Shown: piece by piece, positions 1 to 6,990 of the stretch
Position numbering within the stretch: the stretch's first letter is position 1
How the letters are laid out: each line of letters opens with the position of its first letter
Assembly (NCBI GenBank): GCA_027034115.1
Contig: JALVJB010000211.1
Location: forward strand, 1 to 18,793
Direction: 5' to 3'
DNA: 18,793 nt
From: Acidilobaceae archaeon
GTDB lineage: Archaea > Thermoproteota > Thermoprotei_A > Sulfolobales > Acidilobaceae
Made by a program: the position numbers and the translations under genes
Notes under the pieces: model-generated
Database searches by the model: none
What the model was told of the DNA's origin: nothing
Seen by the model: only the letters and a program-made list of their open reading frames with translations

Positions 1-90
1 AGCAGCAAGTGCTACAAGAACTTCATGAAGCTTAGGAGGAGGCCGGACAGGCTAGCATGGATCCGTAAGATGAAGAAGAAGCTAGCCTAA
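1..90 (+). CDS. rpl24e: 50S ribosomal protein L24e, C-terminal fragment
   Basis: This is the last 29 codons of a gene that begins before the window and ends with TAA at 88-90. The peptide starts SSKCYKNFMKLRRRPDRLAW, which matches the end of archaeal L24e: the SSKC segment carries the last cysteine of its zinc ribbon and is followed by a basic tail. L24e is a small zinc-binding protein of the large ribosomal subunit. In many archaea the order is rpl7ae, rps28e, rpl24e, ndk, and ndk follows here 51 bases later on the same strand, which supports the call. The zinc ribbon's first cysteines lie outside the window. Confidence 0.85.
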   Translation, partial: SSKCYKNFMKLRRRPDRLAWIRKMKKKLA

Positions 91-141
91 GTTCTCAAAT
101 ACCCCTTTATCCCACCTACCTCCTCACCCAGGTGCTAGTAC

Positions 142-570
142 ATGGCGGTAGAGAGAACCCTAGTGCTCGTCAAGCCGGACGGTGTGAAGAGGGGTCTTAT
201 AGGCGAGGTCATCTCAAGATTCGAGAGAAAAGGCCTAAAGATAAAAGCGTTAAAAATGGTGTGGCTCGATAAGTCGAAGGCCGAGGAATTCTACAGCGTC
301 CATAAAGACAAGCCCTTCTTTAACAGCCTCGTAGAGTTTATAACAAGCGGGCCCATTGTAGCTATGGTGCTAGAGGGCGACTCCGCCATAAGCGTTGTCA
401 GGCTAATGATCGGGGCGACCGATGGTAGAAAAGCCGCTCCAGGAACCATTAGGGGTGACTTCGCTCTTGATATTCAAGATAATGTTGTACATGCTAGTGA
501 TAGTGAGGAGAGCTTCAAGAGAGAGTTCAGCGTGCTATTCAGCGAGGAGGAAATAGTGCCCGATTACTAG
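142..570 (+). CDS. ndk: Nucleoside diphosphate kinase
   Basis: The protein transfers the gamma phosphate of ATP to nucleoside diphosphates through a phosphohistidine, keeping NTP and dNTP pools balanced in the cytoplasm. It is 142 residues, the usual family length. It opens with the typical RTLVLVKPDGVKRGLIGEV segment, has the PGTIRGDF segment at 100-107, and has NVVHASDS at 114-121, in which His117 is the phosphorylated residue (family form NxxHGSDS). The ATG start is preceded by AGGTG at 130-134. A weak TATA-like CTTTAT lies at 105-110. The stop codon overlaps the stop of the convergent aIF5B gene by a few bases, so there is no separate terminator between the two. Confidence 0.97.
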   Translation: MAVERTLVLVKPDGVKRGLIGEVISRFERKGLKIKALKMVWLDKSKAEEFYSVHKDKPFFNSLVEFITSGPIVAMVLEGDSAISVVRLMIGATDGRKAAPGTIRGDFALDIQDNVVHASDSEESFKREFSVLFSEEEIVPDY

Positions 571-2405
571 GCTATCTTCTTCAACTTCAATAACACGCTC
601 GTATATCCTATGTCTCCCTGTCTCTTCTTTATCTCGGCGATCTCCTTGAGGACGGAGAGCTCGTCCTCGCTTATGAGGTCGCGGAACTCTGTTACAAGCT
701 TCTTCGCATGATCAGCCGGCACATTGGTATACATTACGTCGCCCTCGTCAACATGCCTCCCAACTAGTATCCTCCCCTGAATAGATATAGCCACCTCCAT
801 GCCGAGACGGGCCTCGCTCAGGCTCCTGTCCCGGTCCCGGATAGCCATAATCCTACCTAGAGGGCGGCCCCGATCATCCATCAAGGGATAACCGGGTTTT
901 ATCACGCCTCCCTCAACCTTGACGCCTACTATGGCTGGGTCGCTCCTCCTGAACACGTAGCCTGGAAGGATTCTAACCTTGCCGGGCCTTACTAGACCCG
1001 CAAGCTGCTGCAGTCTCTGCCTCTGCTTTTCCTCTTCAATCCACTTCTCATACGACTCCAACAACCTATAAATTACGTTATCAGCGAAAATTTTCACTCC
1101 AGCATGCTTGGCTTCCATCTCAGCCTCTGGTAGGACTTTCACGTTAAACGCTAGGATAACGCCTAGGAAGGGGTCCTCCTTCCGGGTTATAGAAGCGTCT
1201 ATCACGTCGATCCTTGATACCGGGCCTATGTCAGCTATCCTAACAGGTATATTCCTCCTCTTCAGGGCGGTCACTAATGCTTCTAGAGTCCCGAGGGTAT
1301 CGGCTTTCACCACCACTCCTACCTTGTCCGTCCGGATTCTTATCTCCTCTAACTCCTTCTCTACCTCCTTCATAAGCCTCCGTGCATCCTCCTCGCTAGC
1401 CGCCACGTAGAGGGGTGATCCTGCTAGTGCATCTTCTAGTCCAGGAGCGGCGACCCTCACCCCGCTAGCAGCGTATACGGCGTCTACGTTCATGAATTTC
1501 GCTTCCCTAGACCGAATGTCTTGGAGTGGCCGGGGCATGAGTAGCGCCCTGACTGTTGTCTTAATGGGGCCGTTCTTGCCTCCAACAATTATCGTATCGC
1601 CGACCCTTAAGACGCCATCATAGATCACGGCGTCTAGAGTGGTTCCCAGGCCAGGGTGCTCTTTTACTTCTAGCACAACCCCTTTGGCGGGACCCTCAGC
1701 ATATCTCAACCTGTTCTTCAAATACTGCTGTGTTAATCCCGCCAAGACTGCGAGGAGCTCTGGGACTCCCTCACCGGTTCTAGCGGAGACCGGTACCACC
1801 GCTATGGCCTTTGTGAAATCTTTTATCCTAGTGAACAGCTCGGCTGGTAAACCGAGTTCGTATAACTTACCTATAATTTCATATATTTTTTGCTCTAATA
1901 ATGCCTGCACCTGCGGTGTCTGCTTCTTAATAGAGAATATGAAGGGCTCGTCAGGGTGGGGCTTCCAACCAGGTATCCTATCAATTTTATTTGCCGCTAC
2001 AAGGAAGGGGACCCTCCTCTCCTTTAACAGCTCCACAGCCTCATAAGTTTGCGGCTGGAACCCCTCCATTACATCTACTACTACGATTGCGAAGTCAGCT
2101 ACGCTCCCACCTCTCCTCCTAAGGTTCGAGAAGAGCTCGTGGCCTGGCGTGTCAATGAATAAGAGGCCCGGAATTATTAGCTTAATAGGTATTATTTTCT
2201 TTAATGGCTCGGCTATTTTCTCGATCACATCTGCCGGTACGAAGCTCGCGCCGATGTGCTGTGTTATCCCCCCTGCTTCCCTGGCTGCGACCGCGGTCCT
2301 CCTTATCTTATCAAGTAGAGTAGTTTTTCCGTGATCCACGTGACCTAGCACCGTCACTATGGGCTGCCGAAGCCTCGGCTTCTCCTTCCCCGCCTTATCA
2401 GCCAC
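567..2405 (-). CDS. infB: Translation initiation factor aIF5B (IF2-like GTPase)
   Basis: This is the archaeal homologue of bacterial IF2 and eukaryotic eIF5B, a ribosome-dependent GTPase that promotes subunit joining. With a start at 2405 it is 612 residues, typical for archaea, which lack the long N-terminal extension. The G domain shows GHVDHGKT (21-28), GGITQHIG as switch I, DTPGH (85-89), NKID (139-142) and SARTGEG. Domain II follows, then the middle domain and the C-terminal beta-barrel and helices. An upstream in-frame GTG at 2414 is possible. However, the bases GGGGTG there form a good ribosome binding site exactly 6 nt before GTG 2405, the same layout as in rpo7 and rps24e. The gene runs opposite to ndk and rps6e, whereas related genomes usually have it co-oriented. 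There is no intein. Confidence 0.95.
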   Translation of the reverse strand: MADKAGKEKPRLRQPIVTVLGHVDHGKTTLLDKIRRTAVAAREAGGITQHIGASFVPADVIEKIAEPLKKIIPIKLIIPGLLFIDTPGHELFSNLRRRGGSVADFAIVVVDVMEGFQPQTYEAVELLKERRVPFLVAANKIDRIPGWKPHPDEPFIFSIKKQTPQVQALLEQKIYEIIGKLYELGLPAELFTRIKDFTKAIAVVPVSARTGEGVPELLAVLAGLTQQYLKNRLRYAEGPAKGVVLEVKEHPGLGTTLDAVIYDGVLRVGDTIIVGGKNGPIKTTVRALLMPRPLQDIRSREAKFMNVDAVYAASGVRVAAPGLEDALAGSPLYVAASEEDARRLMKEVEKELEEIRIRTDKVGVVVKADTLGTLEALVTALKRRNIPVRIADIGPVSRIDVIDASITRKEDPFLGVILAFNVKVLPEAEMEAKHAGVKIFADNVIYRLLESYEKWIEEEKQRQRLQQLAGLVRPGKVRILPGYVFRRSDPAIVGVKVEGGVIKPGYPLMDDRGRPLGRIMAIRDRDRSLSEARLGMEVAISIQGRILVGRHVDEGDVMYTNVPADHAKKLVTEFRDLISEDELSVLKEIAEIKKRQGDIGYTSVLLKLKKIA

Positions 2406-2438
2406 TGGCAACACCCCGAGAAGTCTACCTTATCCTGG

Positions 2439-2454
2439 TAAACGTTATTAGGTG
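2439..2454. promoter_or_regulatory. Shared TATA-like element between infB and rps6e
   Basis: The near-symmetrical AT-rich stretch TAAACGTTATTA (2439-2450) lies between the divergent aIF5B and rps6e genes. Read on the minus strand it sits about 30 bases before the aIF5B start, giving a nearly leaderless mRNA. Read on the plus strand it predicts transcription from roughly 2472, giving rps6e a leader of about 60 nt. It is the only TATA-like sequence I see in the 129-bp gap. The bidirectional role is inference. Confidence 0.4.
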
Positions 2455-2480
2455 TGTGGTAGAGTCGGATAACCGCATGA

Positions 2481-2518
2481 GCTGGTCGGAGGCCCTCGAG
2501 CCTCGAGGGCAGACCGGC
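2481..2518 (+). other. Strong hairpin in the rps6e leader
   Basis: The sequence can form a two-tier stem. GCTGGTC (2481-2487) pairs with GACCGGC (2512-2518) with one G-U pair, and GCCCTCGAG (2492-2500) pairs with CTCGAGGGC (2502-2510). GGAG and a single A form an asymmetric internal loop between the tiers. As RNA the top would open to a 5-nt AGCCT loop on a 7-bp stem. It ends 16 nt before the rps6e ATG. The candidate roles are an autoregulatory leader of S6e, a small structured RNA, or a DNA palindrome recognised by a protein. No K-turn, ACA box or C/D box is evident. Confidence 0.5.
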
Positions 2519-2534
2519 GTGGGAGCGTGGGATC

Positions 2535-3251
2535 ATGGCAGAGGAGGCACCCCCGCTTAGGCTAGTAATCTCTGACCCTAAGGGAGGCAGGAAAATAATC
2601 AAAGTCAAGGTTAAAGGCGTAGAAGACGAAGACCTCGAGTACACCAAGGAGATGAGGAGGGAGAAAGAGAAGGGCAAAGTCAAGAAGGAGCGCTCCCGTC
2701 TCCCCCTAGCTAAAGTCAACTCGAAGCTAGCTAAGGAGCTAGACCTCGAGGAAGTCGGCGTACTAACACTACGATTCAAAACAGAGGATGGAAGGGTAAA
2801 CGAGACATTCAAAGTAATAATTGACGATAATGTTCCGGATAACACTGTGCACGTCAACATGGAGCACCTAGGCGAGCTAATAGGTGATATGGAGGGCGAG
2901 GCCGAGGCTTTCAGGGCCAAAGCATGGCAAATAGCCATACCACAAAAGATAGTTGAAAGGCTTGCAGGCCTCGAAATAGGCGACGTCTTCGACGGCTCGC
3001 TAGTAGGCGTAGAGGGTGTGCGATTCAAGATACGTGGCGGTAGCGATGCAACCGGTTTCCCAATGCACCCCGGCGTACCCGGCTCCGGTAAGAAGAGGGT
3101 ACTACTATCTGGCCCGCCAGGATTCCATCCACGGGAGAAGGGAGAAAGGAGAAGGAAAACAGTTCGAGGACGCATGATCCCGGACCCGCGTGGAGAGAGA
3201 AGGAAAACAGTGCTAGCCCAGCTCAACGTTATAATACACTATGAGAAGTAA
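2535..3251 (+). CDS. rps6e: 30S ribosomal protein S6e
   Basis: This is a small-subunit ribosomal protein shared by archaea and eukaryotes. The 238-residue product has the S6e N-terminus (PLRLVISDPKGG) and the diagnostic C-terminal part: GSDATGFPMHPGV, KKRVLLSGPPGFHP and GERRRKTVRGR (about residues 173-215). About 100 residues lie between these two conserved parts. An insert of this kind is known from Crenarchaeota such as Sulfolobus, so the length is not anomalous within that group, although euryarchaeal S6e is much shorter. The ATG at 2535 has no clear GGTG-type ribosome binding site. A strong hairpin lies just upstream. The downstream neighbour is aif2g after 78 bases. Confidence 0.95.
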   Translation: MAEEAPPLRLVISDPKGGRKIIKVKVKGVEDEDLEYTKEMRREKEKGKVKKERSRLPLAKVNSKLAKELDLEEVGVLTLRFKTEDGRVNETFKVIIDDNVPDNTVHVNMEHLGELIGDMEGEAEAFRAKAWQIAIPQKIVERLAGLEIGDVFDGSLVGVEGVRFKIRGGSDATGFPMHPGVPGSGKKRVLLSGPPGFHPREKGERRRKTVRGRMIPDPRGERRKTVLAQLNVIIHYEK

Positions 3252-3329
3252 CAATTAAACCAGCGGTAACTCAGCATCAAAACCCCTAATACTCTCCTCC
3301 TTGACAAGTGGAGGCGGGGACGGATAATA

Positions 3330-4574
3330 ATGAGCAGTGATAATAGGCAGCCCGAGGTAAACATTGGAGTCGTAGGCCACGTAGATCATGGAAAGACAAC
3401 GCTCGTCCAGGCCCTGACAGGCATTTGGACTATGAGGCATAGTGAGGAGATACGCAGAGGAATGACGATAAAGCTGGGCTATGCCGATGGAGAAATATGG
3501 GAGTGCAAAGGCTGCGGCTTCCCCGACAAGTTCTCGCCAGAACCCGTCTGCGAGTGCGATCCAAGCGCAACACCCGTCCTAAGAAGAAGAGTATCCTATG
3601 TGGACGCGCCTGGCCACGAAATACTTATGGCAACTATGCTCTCAGGAGCCGCACTTATGGACGGGGCCATTCTAGTCATAGCCGCAAACGAGCCGTGCCC
3701 TCAGCCCCAAACTCGCGAGCATCTAGTGGCACTTGAAATTATAGGAGTAGACAAAATAGTAATAGTTCAGAACAAAGTAGACGTCGTCTCGCCCGAGAGG
3801 GCCCGGGAGAGCTACCAAGAGATAAAAAGATTCGTCAAGGGGACCATAGCCGAGAACGCCCCCATAATTCCCGTGAGCGCTCTCAAGAGGGCAAACATAG
3901 ACGCCGTCTTAGCGGCTATCGAAGAATTCATACCAACACCTCCCAGAGACCTTGATAAACCCCCTCTAATGTTCATCGCTAGAAGCTTTGACGTTAACAA
4001 GCCAGGAACACCACCAGAGCAACTAGTAGGAGGCGTAATAGGAGGCGGAGTAATCCACGGCATATTCCGTGTGGGAGACGAGATCGAAATCCTACCAGGC
4101 CTGCCTATTAGAAAGCCAGGAGGGAAAATAGAGTATGAACCCCTCTACTCAGAGATAACCAGCCTCAAGTTCGGCAAGCTCAGCGTCACTGAGGCCAAGC
4201 CGGGAGGCCTAGTAGCTATTGGGACAAAACTCGACCCATCACTGACAAAAGCTGACAACCTCGTCGGAAACGCTGTAGGCAAGCCCGGCCAACTCCCACC
4301 AGTACTCGACTCCATCAGGGTCGAGTACAAACTCCTTGATAGAGTTGTAGGCTTGAAAGAAGAAGTGAAAGTAGAGCCTATCCGAAGAGGCGAGATGCTA
4401 ATGATCACTGTTGGCACAGCGATAACCCTAGGAATAGTACAGTCAGTATCAAAGGACCACTTCGAAGCCAAGCTGAGACGGCCAGTAGTCGCTTGGAACG
4501 GCGCGAGAGTGGCCTTTAGCAGGAGGATACACGGGCGTTGGAGGCTCATAGGCTGGGGTCATGTAAGAGAATAA
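3330..4574 (+). CDS. aif2g: Translation initiation factor aIF2 subunit gamma
   Basis: This is the GTPase core of the aIF2 heterotrimer that delivers initiator Met-tRNA to the small subunit. It is 414 residues, normal for the family. Motifs are GHVDHGKT (16-23), RRGMTIKLGY switch I (42-51), VDAPGHE (91-97) and QNKVDVV. The knuckle after switch I has Cys59, Cys62, Cys74 and Cys76, that is CxxC followed by CxC, whereas most relatives have two CxxC pairs. The C-terminus GRWRLIGWGHVRE matches the family end. The ATG at 3330 agrees with homologous N-termini, but only a poorly placed GGGG lies upstream. The PIN gene starts inside its 3' end. This gene heads the conserved archaeal string aif2g, PIN, rpo7, spt4. 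Confidence 0.97.
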   Translation: MSSDNRQPEVNIGVVGHVDHGKTTLVQALTGIWTMRHSEEIRRGMTIKLGYADGEIWECKGCGFPDKFSPEPVCECDPSATPVLRRRVSYVDAPGHEILMATMLSGAALMDGAILVIAANEPCPQPQTREHLVALEIIGVDKIVIVQNKVDVVSPERARESYQEIKRFVKGTIAENAPIIPVSALKRANIDAVLAAIEEFIPTPPRDLDKPPLMFIARSFDVNKPGTPPEQLVGGVIGGGVIHGIFRVGDEIEILPGLPIRKPGGKIEYEPLYSEITSLKFGKLSVTEAKPGGLVAIGTKLDPSLTKADNLVGNAVGKPGQLPPVLDSIRVEYKLLDRVVGLKEEVKVEPIRRGEMLMITVGTAITLGIVQSVSKDHFEAKLRRPVVAWNGARVAFSRRIHGRWRLIGWGHVRE

Positions 4575-4987
4575 AGATACTCGTCGACACTAACTTCCTC
4601 ATCCTACTAGCGACTGGGATAATAGCCCCTAGCCTTATAGACAAGGCTGTAGATTACTCCTACGAGCTACTCGTACCGGAATCTGTCTTTGAAGAGCTAG
4701 TGAAACTTACGCGAGAAGCACCCCGCGGAAAGACTAGGAAGACCGCGAGTAGGGCTCTCGAGTTCCTAGAAGCGGGAGAGATTGCTTATAAGAGGATTCC
4801 GTCGGAAACCATGAATCCCGATGATGATCTCATAATGATTGCCAGAGAGATGAGGGCGAGTGGATGCAGGGTCTTAATAGCTTCGAATGACCGCGAGCTA
4901 CGTAGAAGAGCCAGGCAAGCCGGGATCGCTACGCTATACTACAGGGAGAATAAGGGAATACTGGAGACTGATTGGGCCCCCTTGTAG
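4538..4987 (+). CDS. PIN-domain endoribonuclease of the aIF2-gamma/Rpo7 cluster
   Basis: A 149-residue protein that is almost entirely one PIN domain, a metal-dependent RNase fold. It begins with the strand ILVDTNFLILL (Asp17), followed by the acidic FEEL (Glu52/53), PDDDLIMIA (Asp95-97) and LIASNDRELRRRA (Asp118), which together give the four-acid active site. In many archaea a PIN gene of this kind sits between aif2g and rpoE1, so it is probably a housekeeping RNase involved in rRNA or tRNA processing rather than a VapC toxin; that role is inference. The only in-frame initiation codon before the first beta strand is TTG 4538, with AGGAGG at 4521-4526. This makes a 37-nt overlap with aif2g and suggests translational coupling. 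No antitoxin gene is adjacent. Confidence 0.85.
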   Translation: MEAHRLGSCKRIKILVDTNFLILLATGIIAPSLIDKAVDYSYELLVPESVFEELVKLTREAPRGKTRKTASRALEFLEAGEIAYKRIPSETMNPDDDLIMIAREMRASGCRVLIASNDRELRRRARQAGIATLYYRENKGILETDWAPL

Positions 4988-5005
4988 CATTTACCCCTAG
5001 TATTG

Positions 5006-5013
5006 TTTTTAAG
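5006..5013 (+). promoter_or_regulatory. TATA-like box for the rpo7 operon
   Basis: TTTTTAAG in the 83-base gap between the PIN gene and rpo7 is a plausible archaeal TATA box. It predicts transcription from about 5037 and a leader of about 34 nt. It would allow rpo7, spt4 and downstream genes to be transcribed separately from aif2g. Confidence 0.4.
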
Positions 5014-5070
5014 GCGTTGCTACACACTTGCGAAGTGCCACTCGGATAGGCCAACTGATGGGTGCCAGCC

Positions 5071-5616
5071 TTGTACGAGATCGTTGAAGCCGAAGAATGG
5101 ATAGGACTGCTCGTAGGCACCGAGGAGAGCATTGACTTCGCCGCGCTACAATACCTGCGAGACAAGCTTGAGGGGAAGCTTGACCCGGAAATAGGCGGCA
5201 TAATTATATCAATAATAGACGCTAAAATAGTGAGTGAAGGAGTAATCCTACCACTCCCCGGCGACGTCCAAGTATACTACGTAGTCAGATACAAGATGCT
5301 TGTATTCAAACCCGTTCAACTAGAAGTTGTCCGGGGAATAGTAAGGGAAGCCAGGGAAATAGGAATATTCGTTGACCTAGGACCGATCGATGGTTTCGTC
5401 TATAGAAACCAGATAATGGACGAGCCCGTGGAATTCCTCCCGGAGAGGAGAGGGTTTAAGGGAGTAAATACTGGAAGAATAATTGAAATAAACGATGTTG
5501 TGAGAGCCAGGATAACCCAGATAGGTAAGGATCGCAAAGGATACGGTCTCCGAATAGGGATGACAATGAGGCAACCCTACCTTGGTAAAGAAGAATGGAT
5601 TAGAGGTGGATCCTAA
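5071..5616 (+). CDS. rpo7: DNA-directed RNA polymerase subunit Rpo7 (RpoE1)
   Basis: This subunit, the homologue of eukaryotic Rpb7, forms the stalk of archaeal RNA polymerase with Rpo4. It helps promoter opening and binds nascent RNA. The N-terminal RNP-like domain covers about residues 1-78. The S1 RNA-binding domain follows (VVRGIVREAREIGIFVDLGP, DGFVYRNQIMD) and the protein ends with the family signature MTMRQPYLGKEEWI. With TTG 5071 as start the protein is 181 residues and begins MYEIVEAEEW, aligned with family members that begin MYK. An in-frame GTG at 5062 lies inside GGGTG, which more likely acts as the ribosome binding site 6 nt upstream of the TTG. The stop overlaps the spt4 ATG by one base. 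Confidence 0.95.
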   Translation: MYEIVEAEEWIGLLVGTEESIDFAALQYLRDKLEGKLDPEIGGIIISIIDAKIVSEGVILPLPGDVQVYYVVRYKMLVFKPVQLEVVRGIVREAREIGIFVDLGPIDGFVYRNQIMDEPVEFLPERRGFKGVNTGRIIEINDVVRARITQIGKDRKGYGLRIGMTMRQPYLGKEEWIRGGS

Positions 5617-5864
5617 TGCCCCGTGGAAGACAGCCAAGTAAGAGGCCCAAGCTGAAGGCGTGCAGGAGGTGTGGAGCACTAGTCGATTCAAAGGTAAACG
5701 TTTGCCCCGTATGCGGATCAACGGAGTTTACCGATAACTGGGAGGGCATGATCGTCATACTGGACCCGTCGCACTCCGAGCTAGCGAAAGAGCTACAAAT
5801 AGAGAAACCCGGCCTTTACGCTATACGAGTCGCTGGCAGAGTCATTAAGAGAGCCGCACAGTGA
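5616..5864 (+). CDS. spt4: Transcription elongation factor Spt4 (RpoE2)
   Basis: Spt4 pairs with Spt5 to form a processivity clamp on RNA polymerase. The protein has a zinc ribbon with Cys16, Cys19, Cys30 and Cys33 (KACRRCGA and VNVCPVCGS), followed by DNWEGMIVILDPSHSELAKEL and GLYAIRVAGR, which is the Spt4 signature. At 82 residues it is longer than the usual 60 or so because of a basic N-terminal extension of about 14 residues (MPRGRQPSKRPKLK). The ATG overlaps the rpo7 stop in TAATG, and GGTGG just upstream supports this start. The order rpo7-spt4 is conserved in archaea. Confidence 0.95.
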   Translation: MPRGRQPSKRPKLKACRRCGALVDSKVNVCPVCGSTEFTDNWEGMIVILDPSHSELAKELQIEKPGLYAIRVAGRVIKRAAQ

Positions 5865-5870
5865 TGGGTA

Positions 5871-6416
5871 GTGAACGCTCTGTTAATGCCCGCCCTGGCG
5901 CTACCCTACCAGCATAGGAGGGATTTCTCGAAGCCCAGAGGAGTAATCGTGAGGGGAGACCTCACCGGCTACTTAGAAGAAGCACCAGAACCTCTCACCT
6001 GCGTAGGAGACGTTGTATCCGGGTACTGTGGTAACACCTCCAAGGAACACTTAGTCCTAGTCATCGATGGGAAAACGAGAAGGTCTCATAAAGTAAACAT
6101 CAGTATACAAGGATTCCAACTTTTGGAAATAGTGAACCCGCCGGGATACCTGACGCTAGAAGCTATCAAGGCGTTATGTAGAGCTGAAACCAGCCCCGGC
6201 CGCTGGTTAATCCTGGTGCGCGGAGAAGAGGATATGATAGCGTTAGCGGCCCTCTCTTGTATGCCCTGGAGGGGGACCCTTGTATACGGAGTCCCCTCGG
6301 TGGGAGCGACGATAATCAGAGCAAATGCGGCTATCTTGCGTGAGGCGCAGTCTCGTTTTCTACTGCTTAGACCCGTTCTCGTTGAAGCTCCGGGCAAAGC
6401 GAATAATACTCTTTAA
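5871..6416 (+). CDS. GTP-dependent dephospho-CoA kinase (DUF359 family)
   Basis: This family catalyses the last step of archaeal coenzyme A synthesis, phosphorylating dephospho-CoA with GTP. The 181-residue protein shows the family landmarks: CVGDVVSGYC (44-53), IDGKTRRS (65-72), NPPGYLTLEA (89-98), LVRGEEDMIAL (115-125) and LVYGVPSVG (137-145). The last motif is usually closer to YGQPGEG, so this copy is somewhat divergent there. DUF359 genes lie between spt4 and rps24e in many archaea, as here. The GTG at 5871 follows the spt4 stop by 6 bases, and GTGAT at 5861-5865 can serve as ribosome binding site. An in-frame ATG at 5886 is an alternative. Confidence 0.88.
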   Translation: MNALLMPALALPYQHRRDFSKPRGVIVRGDLTGYLEEAPEPLTCVGDVVSGYCGNTSKEHLVLVIDGKTRRSHKVNISIQGFQLLEIVNPPGYLTLEAIKALCRAETSPGRWLILVRGEEDMIALAALSCMPWRGTLVYGVPSVGATIIRANAAILREAQSRFLLLRPVLVEAPGKANNTL

Positions 6417-6457
6417 ACCCGTCATACCGGCTTCTACCGGGGAGGCGGGTGCCAGCA

Positions 6458-6802
6458 GTGAGCGGACAAATAGCCAGGATAGACCTAGGCGATGGCGTCT
6501 GGGCCGAGGTAATAGAGGATAAGTATAATCCTCTGATTAAACGGAGAGAGTTAAAGCTCCAGCTTCACCACGAGCTAAAATCTACTCCTATGAGGATTAA
6601 TGTGAGGCTAGGCATATCGGAGAAACTCGGCGTTGACATTCAAAGAGTCTACGTCAGGAAAATTGAGACCGAGTATGGTATTGGAATCTCTATAGCCGAG
6701 GTCCACATCTATGATACCGTTGACAGGGCCTTAGCGTTCGAACCTAAGTATGTTATCGATCGTAATGGCGGAGTCAACCCGTTCGAGGAAGAAGAGGGGT
6801 GA
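6458..6802 (+). CDS. rps24e: 30S ribosomal protein S24e
   Basis: This is a small-subunit protein shared by archaea and eukaryotes. The product carries the S24e pattern: DKYNPLIKRRELKLQLHHE, STPMRINVRLGISEKLGVD, VRKIETEYGIGISIAEVHIYD and PKYVIDRNG. With GTG 6458 it has 114 residues. An in-frame GTG at 6449 would add three residues (MPA before VSGQ), but it lies inside GGGTG (6447-6451), which is spaced 6 nt from 6458, just as in rpo7. GGAGG at 6441-6445 is also present. The S27ae gene follows after 7 bases. Confidence 0.93.
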   Translation: MSGQIARIDLGDGVWAEVIEDKYNPLIKRRELKLQLHHELKSTPMRINVRLGISEKLGVDIQRVYVRKIETEYGIGISIAEVHIYDTVDRALAFEPKYVIDRNGGVNPFEEEEG

Positions 6803-6809
6803 GCAGGCT

Positions 6810-6989
6810 ATGGGTAAGAGGAAGGTACAGATATGGAAGCTCTACGAGGTCGACTATAACACGGGGACTATAAAGAGGAAGAATAAGAAGTGCCCTAGAT
6901 GCGGTAACTTCATGGCACACCACTTGAAGCCCGTGGAGAGGTGGCACTGTGGCTACTGCGGCTACACGGAATTCGTCGGGAAGAGGTAG
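6810..6989 (+). CDS. rps27ae: 30S ribosomal protein S27ae
   Basis: A 59-residue zinc-ribbon protein of the small subunit, equivalent to the ribosomal part of eukaryotic ubiquitin-S27a fusions. Cys28 and Cys31 (KKCPRCGNF) and Cys47 and Cys50 (WHCGYCGYTEF) are the zinc ligands. The ORF is open further upstream, but those codons overlap rps24e in another frame. ATG 6810 fits homologue length, and GGGGTGA (6796-6802) provides a ribosome binding site that covers the rps24e stop. The order rps24e, rps27ae, kae1 is a conserved archaeal arrangement. Confidence 0.95.
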   Translation: MGKRKVQIWKLYEVDYNTGTIKRKNKKCPRCGNFMAHHLKPVERWHCGYCGYTEFVGKR

Positions 6990-6990
6990 T

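Noticed and set aside
2357..3226. 289-residue open frame on the minus strand opposite rps6e and overlapping the infB 5' end
   Set aside because: It is Ser/Pro/Leu-rich without any family motif and is antisense to clearly conserved S6e and aIF5B code.
4538..4987. PIN gene as the toxin of a VapBC pair
   Set aside because: No antitoxin gene is adjacent, and the aif2g-PIN-rpo7 order is a conserved housekeeping arrangement in archaea.
6749..6809. Upstream start for S27ae giving a 79-residue protein
   Set aside because: The extra codons lie in rps24e in another frame, and homologues begin at MGKRKVQIWK-like residues. ATG 6810 has a good ribosome binding site.
6949..6990. Upstream ATG for Kae1
   Set aside because: The added residues overlap rps27ae and have no counterpart in the family, where the first strand begins at once.
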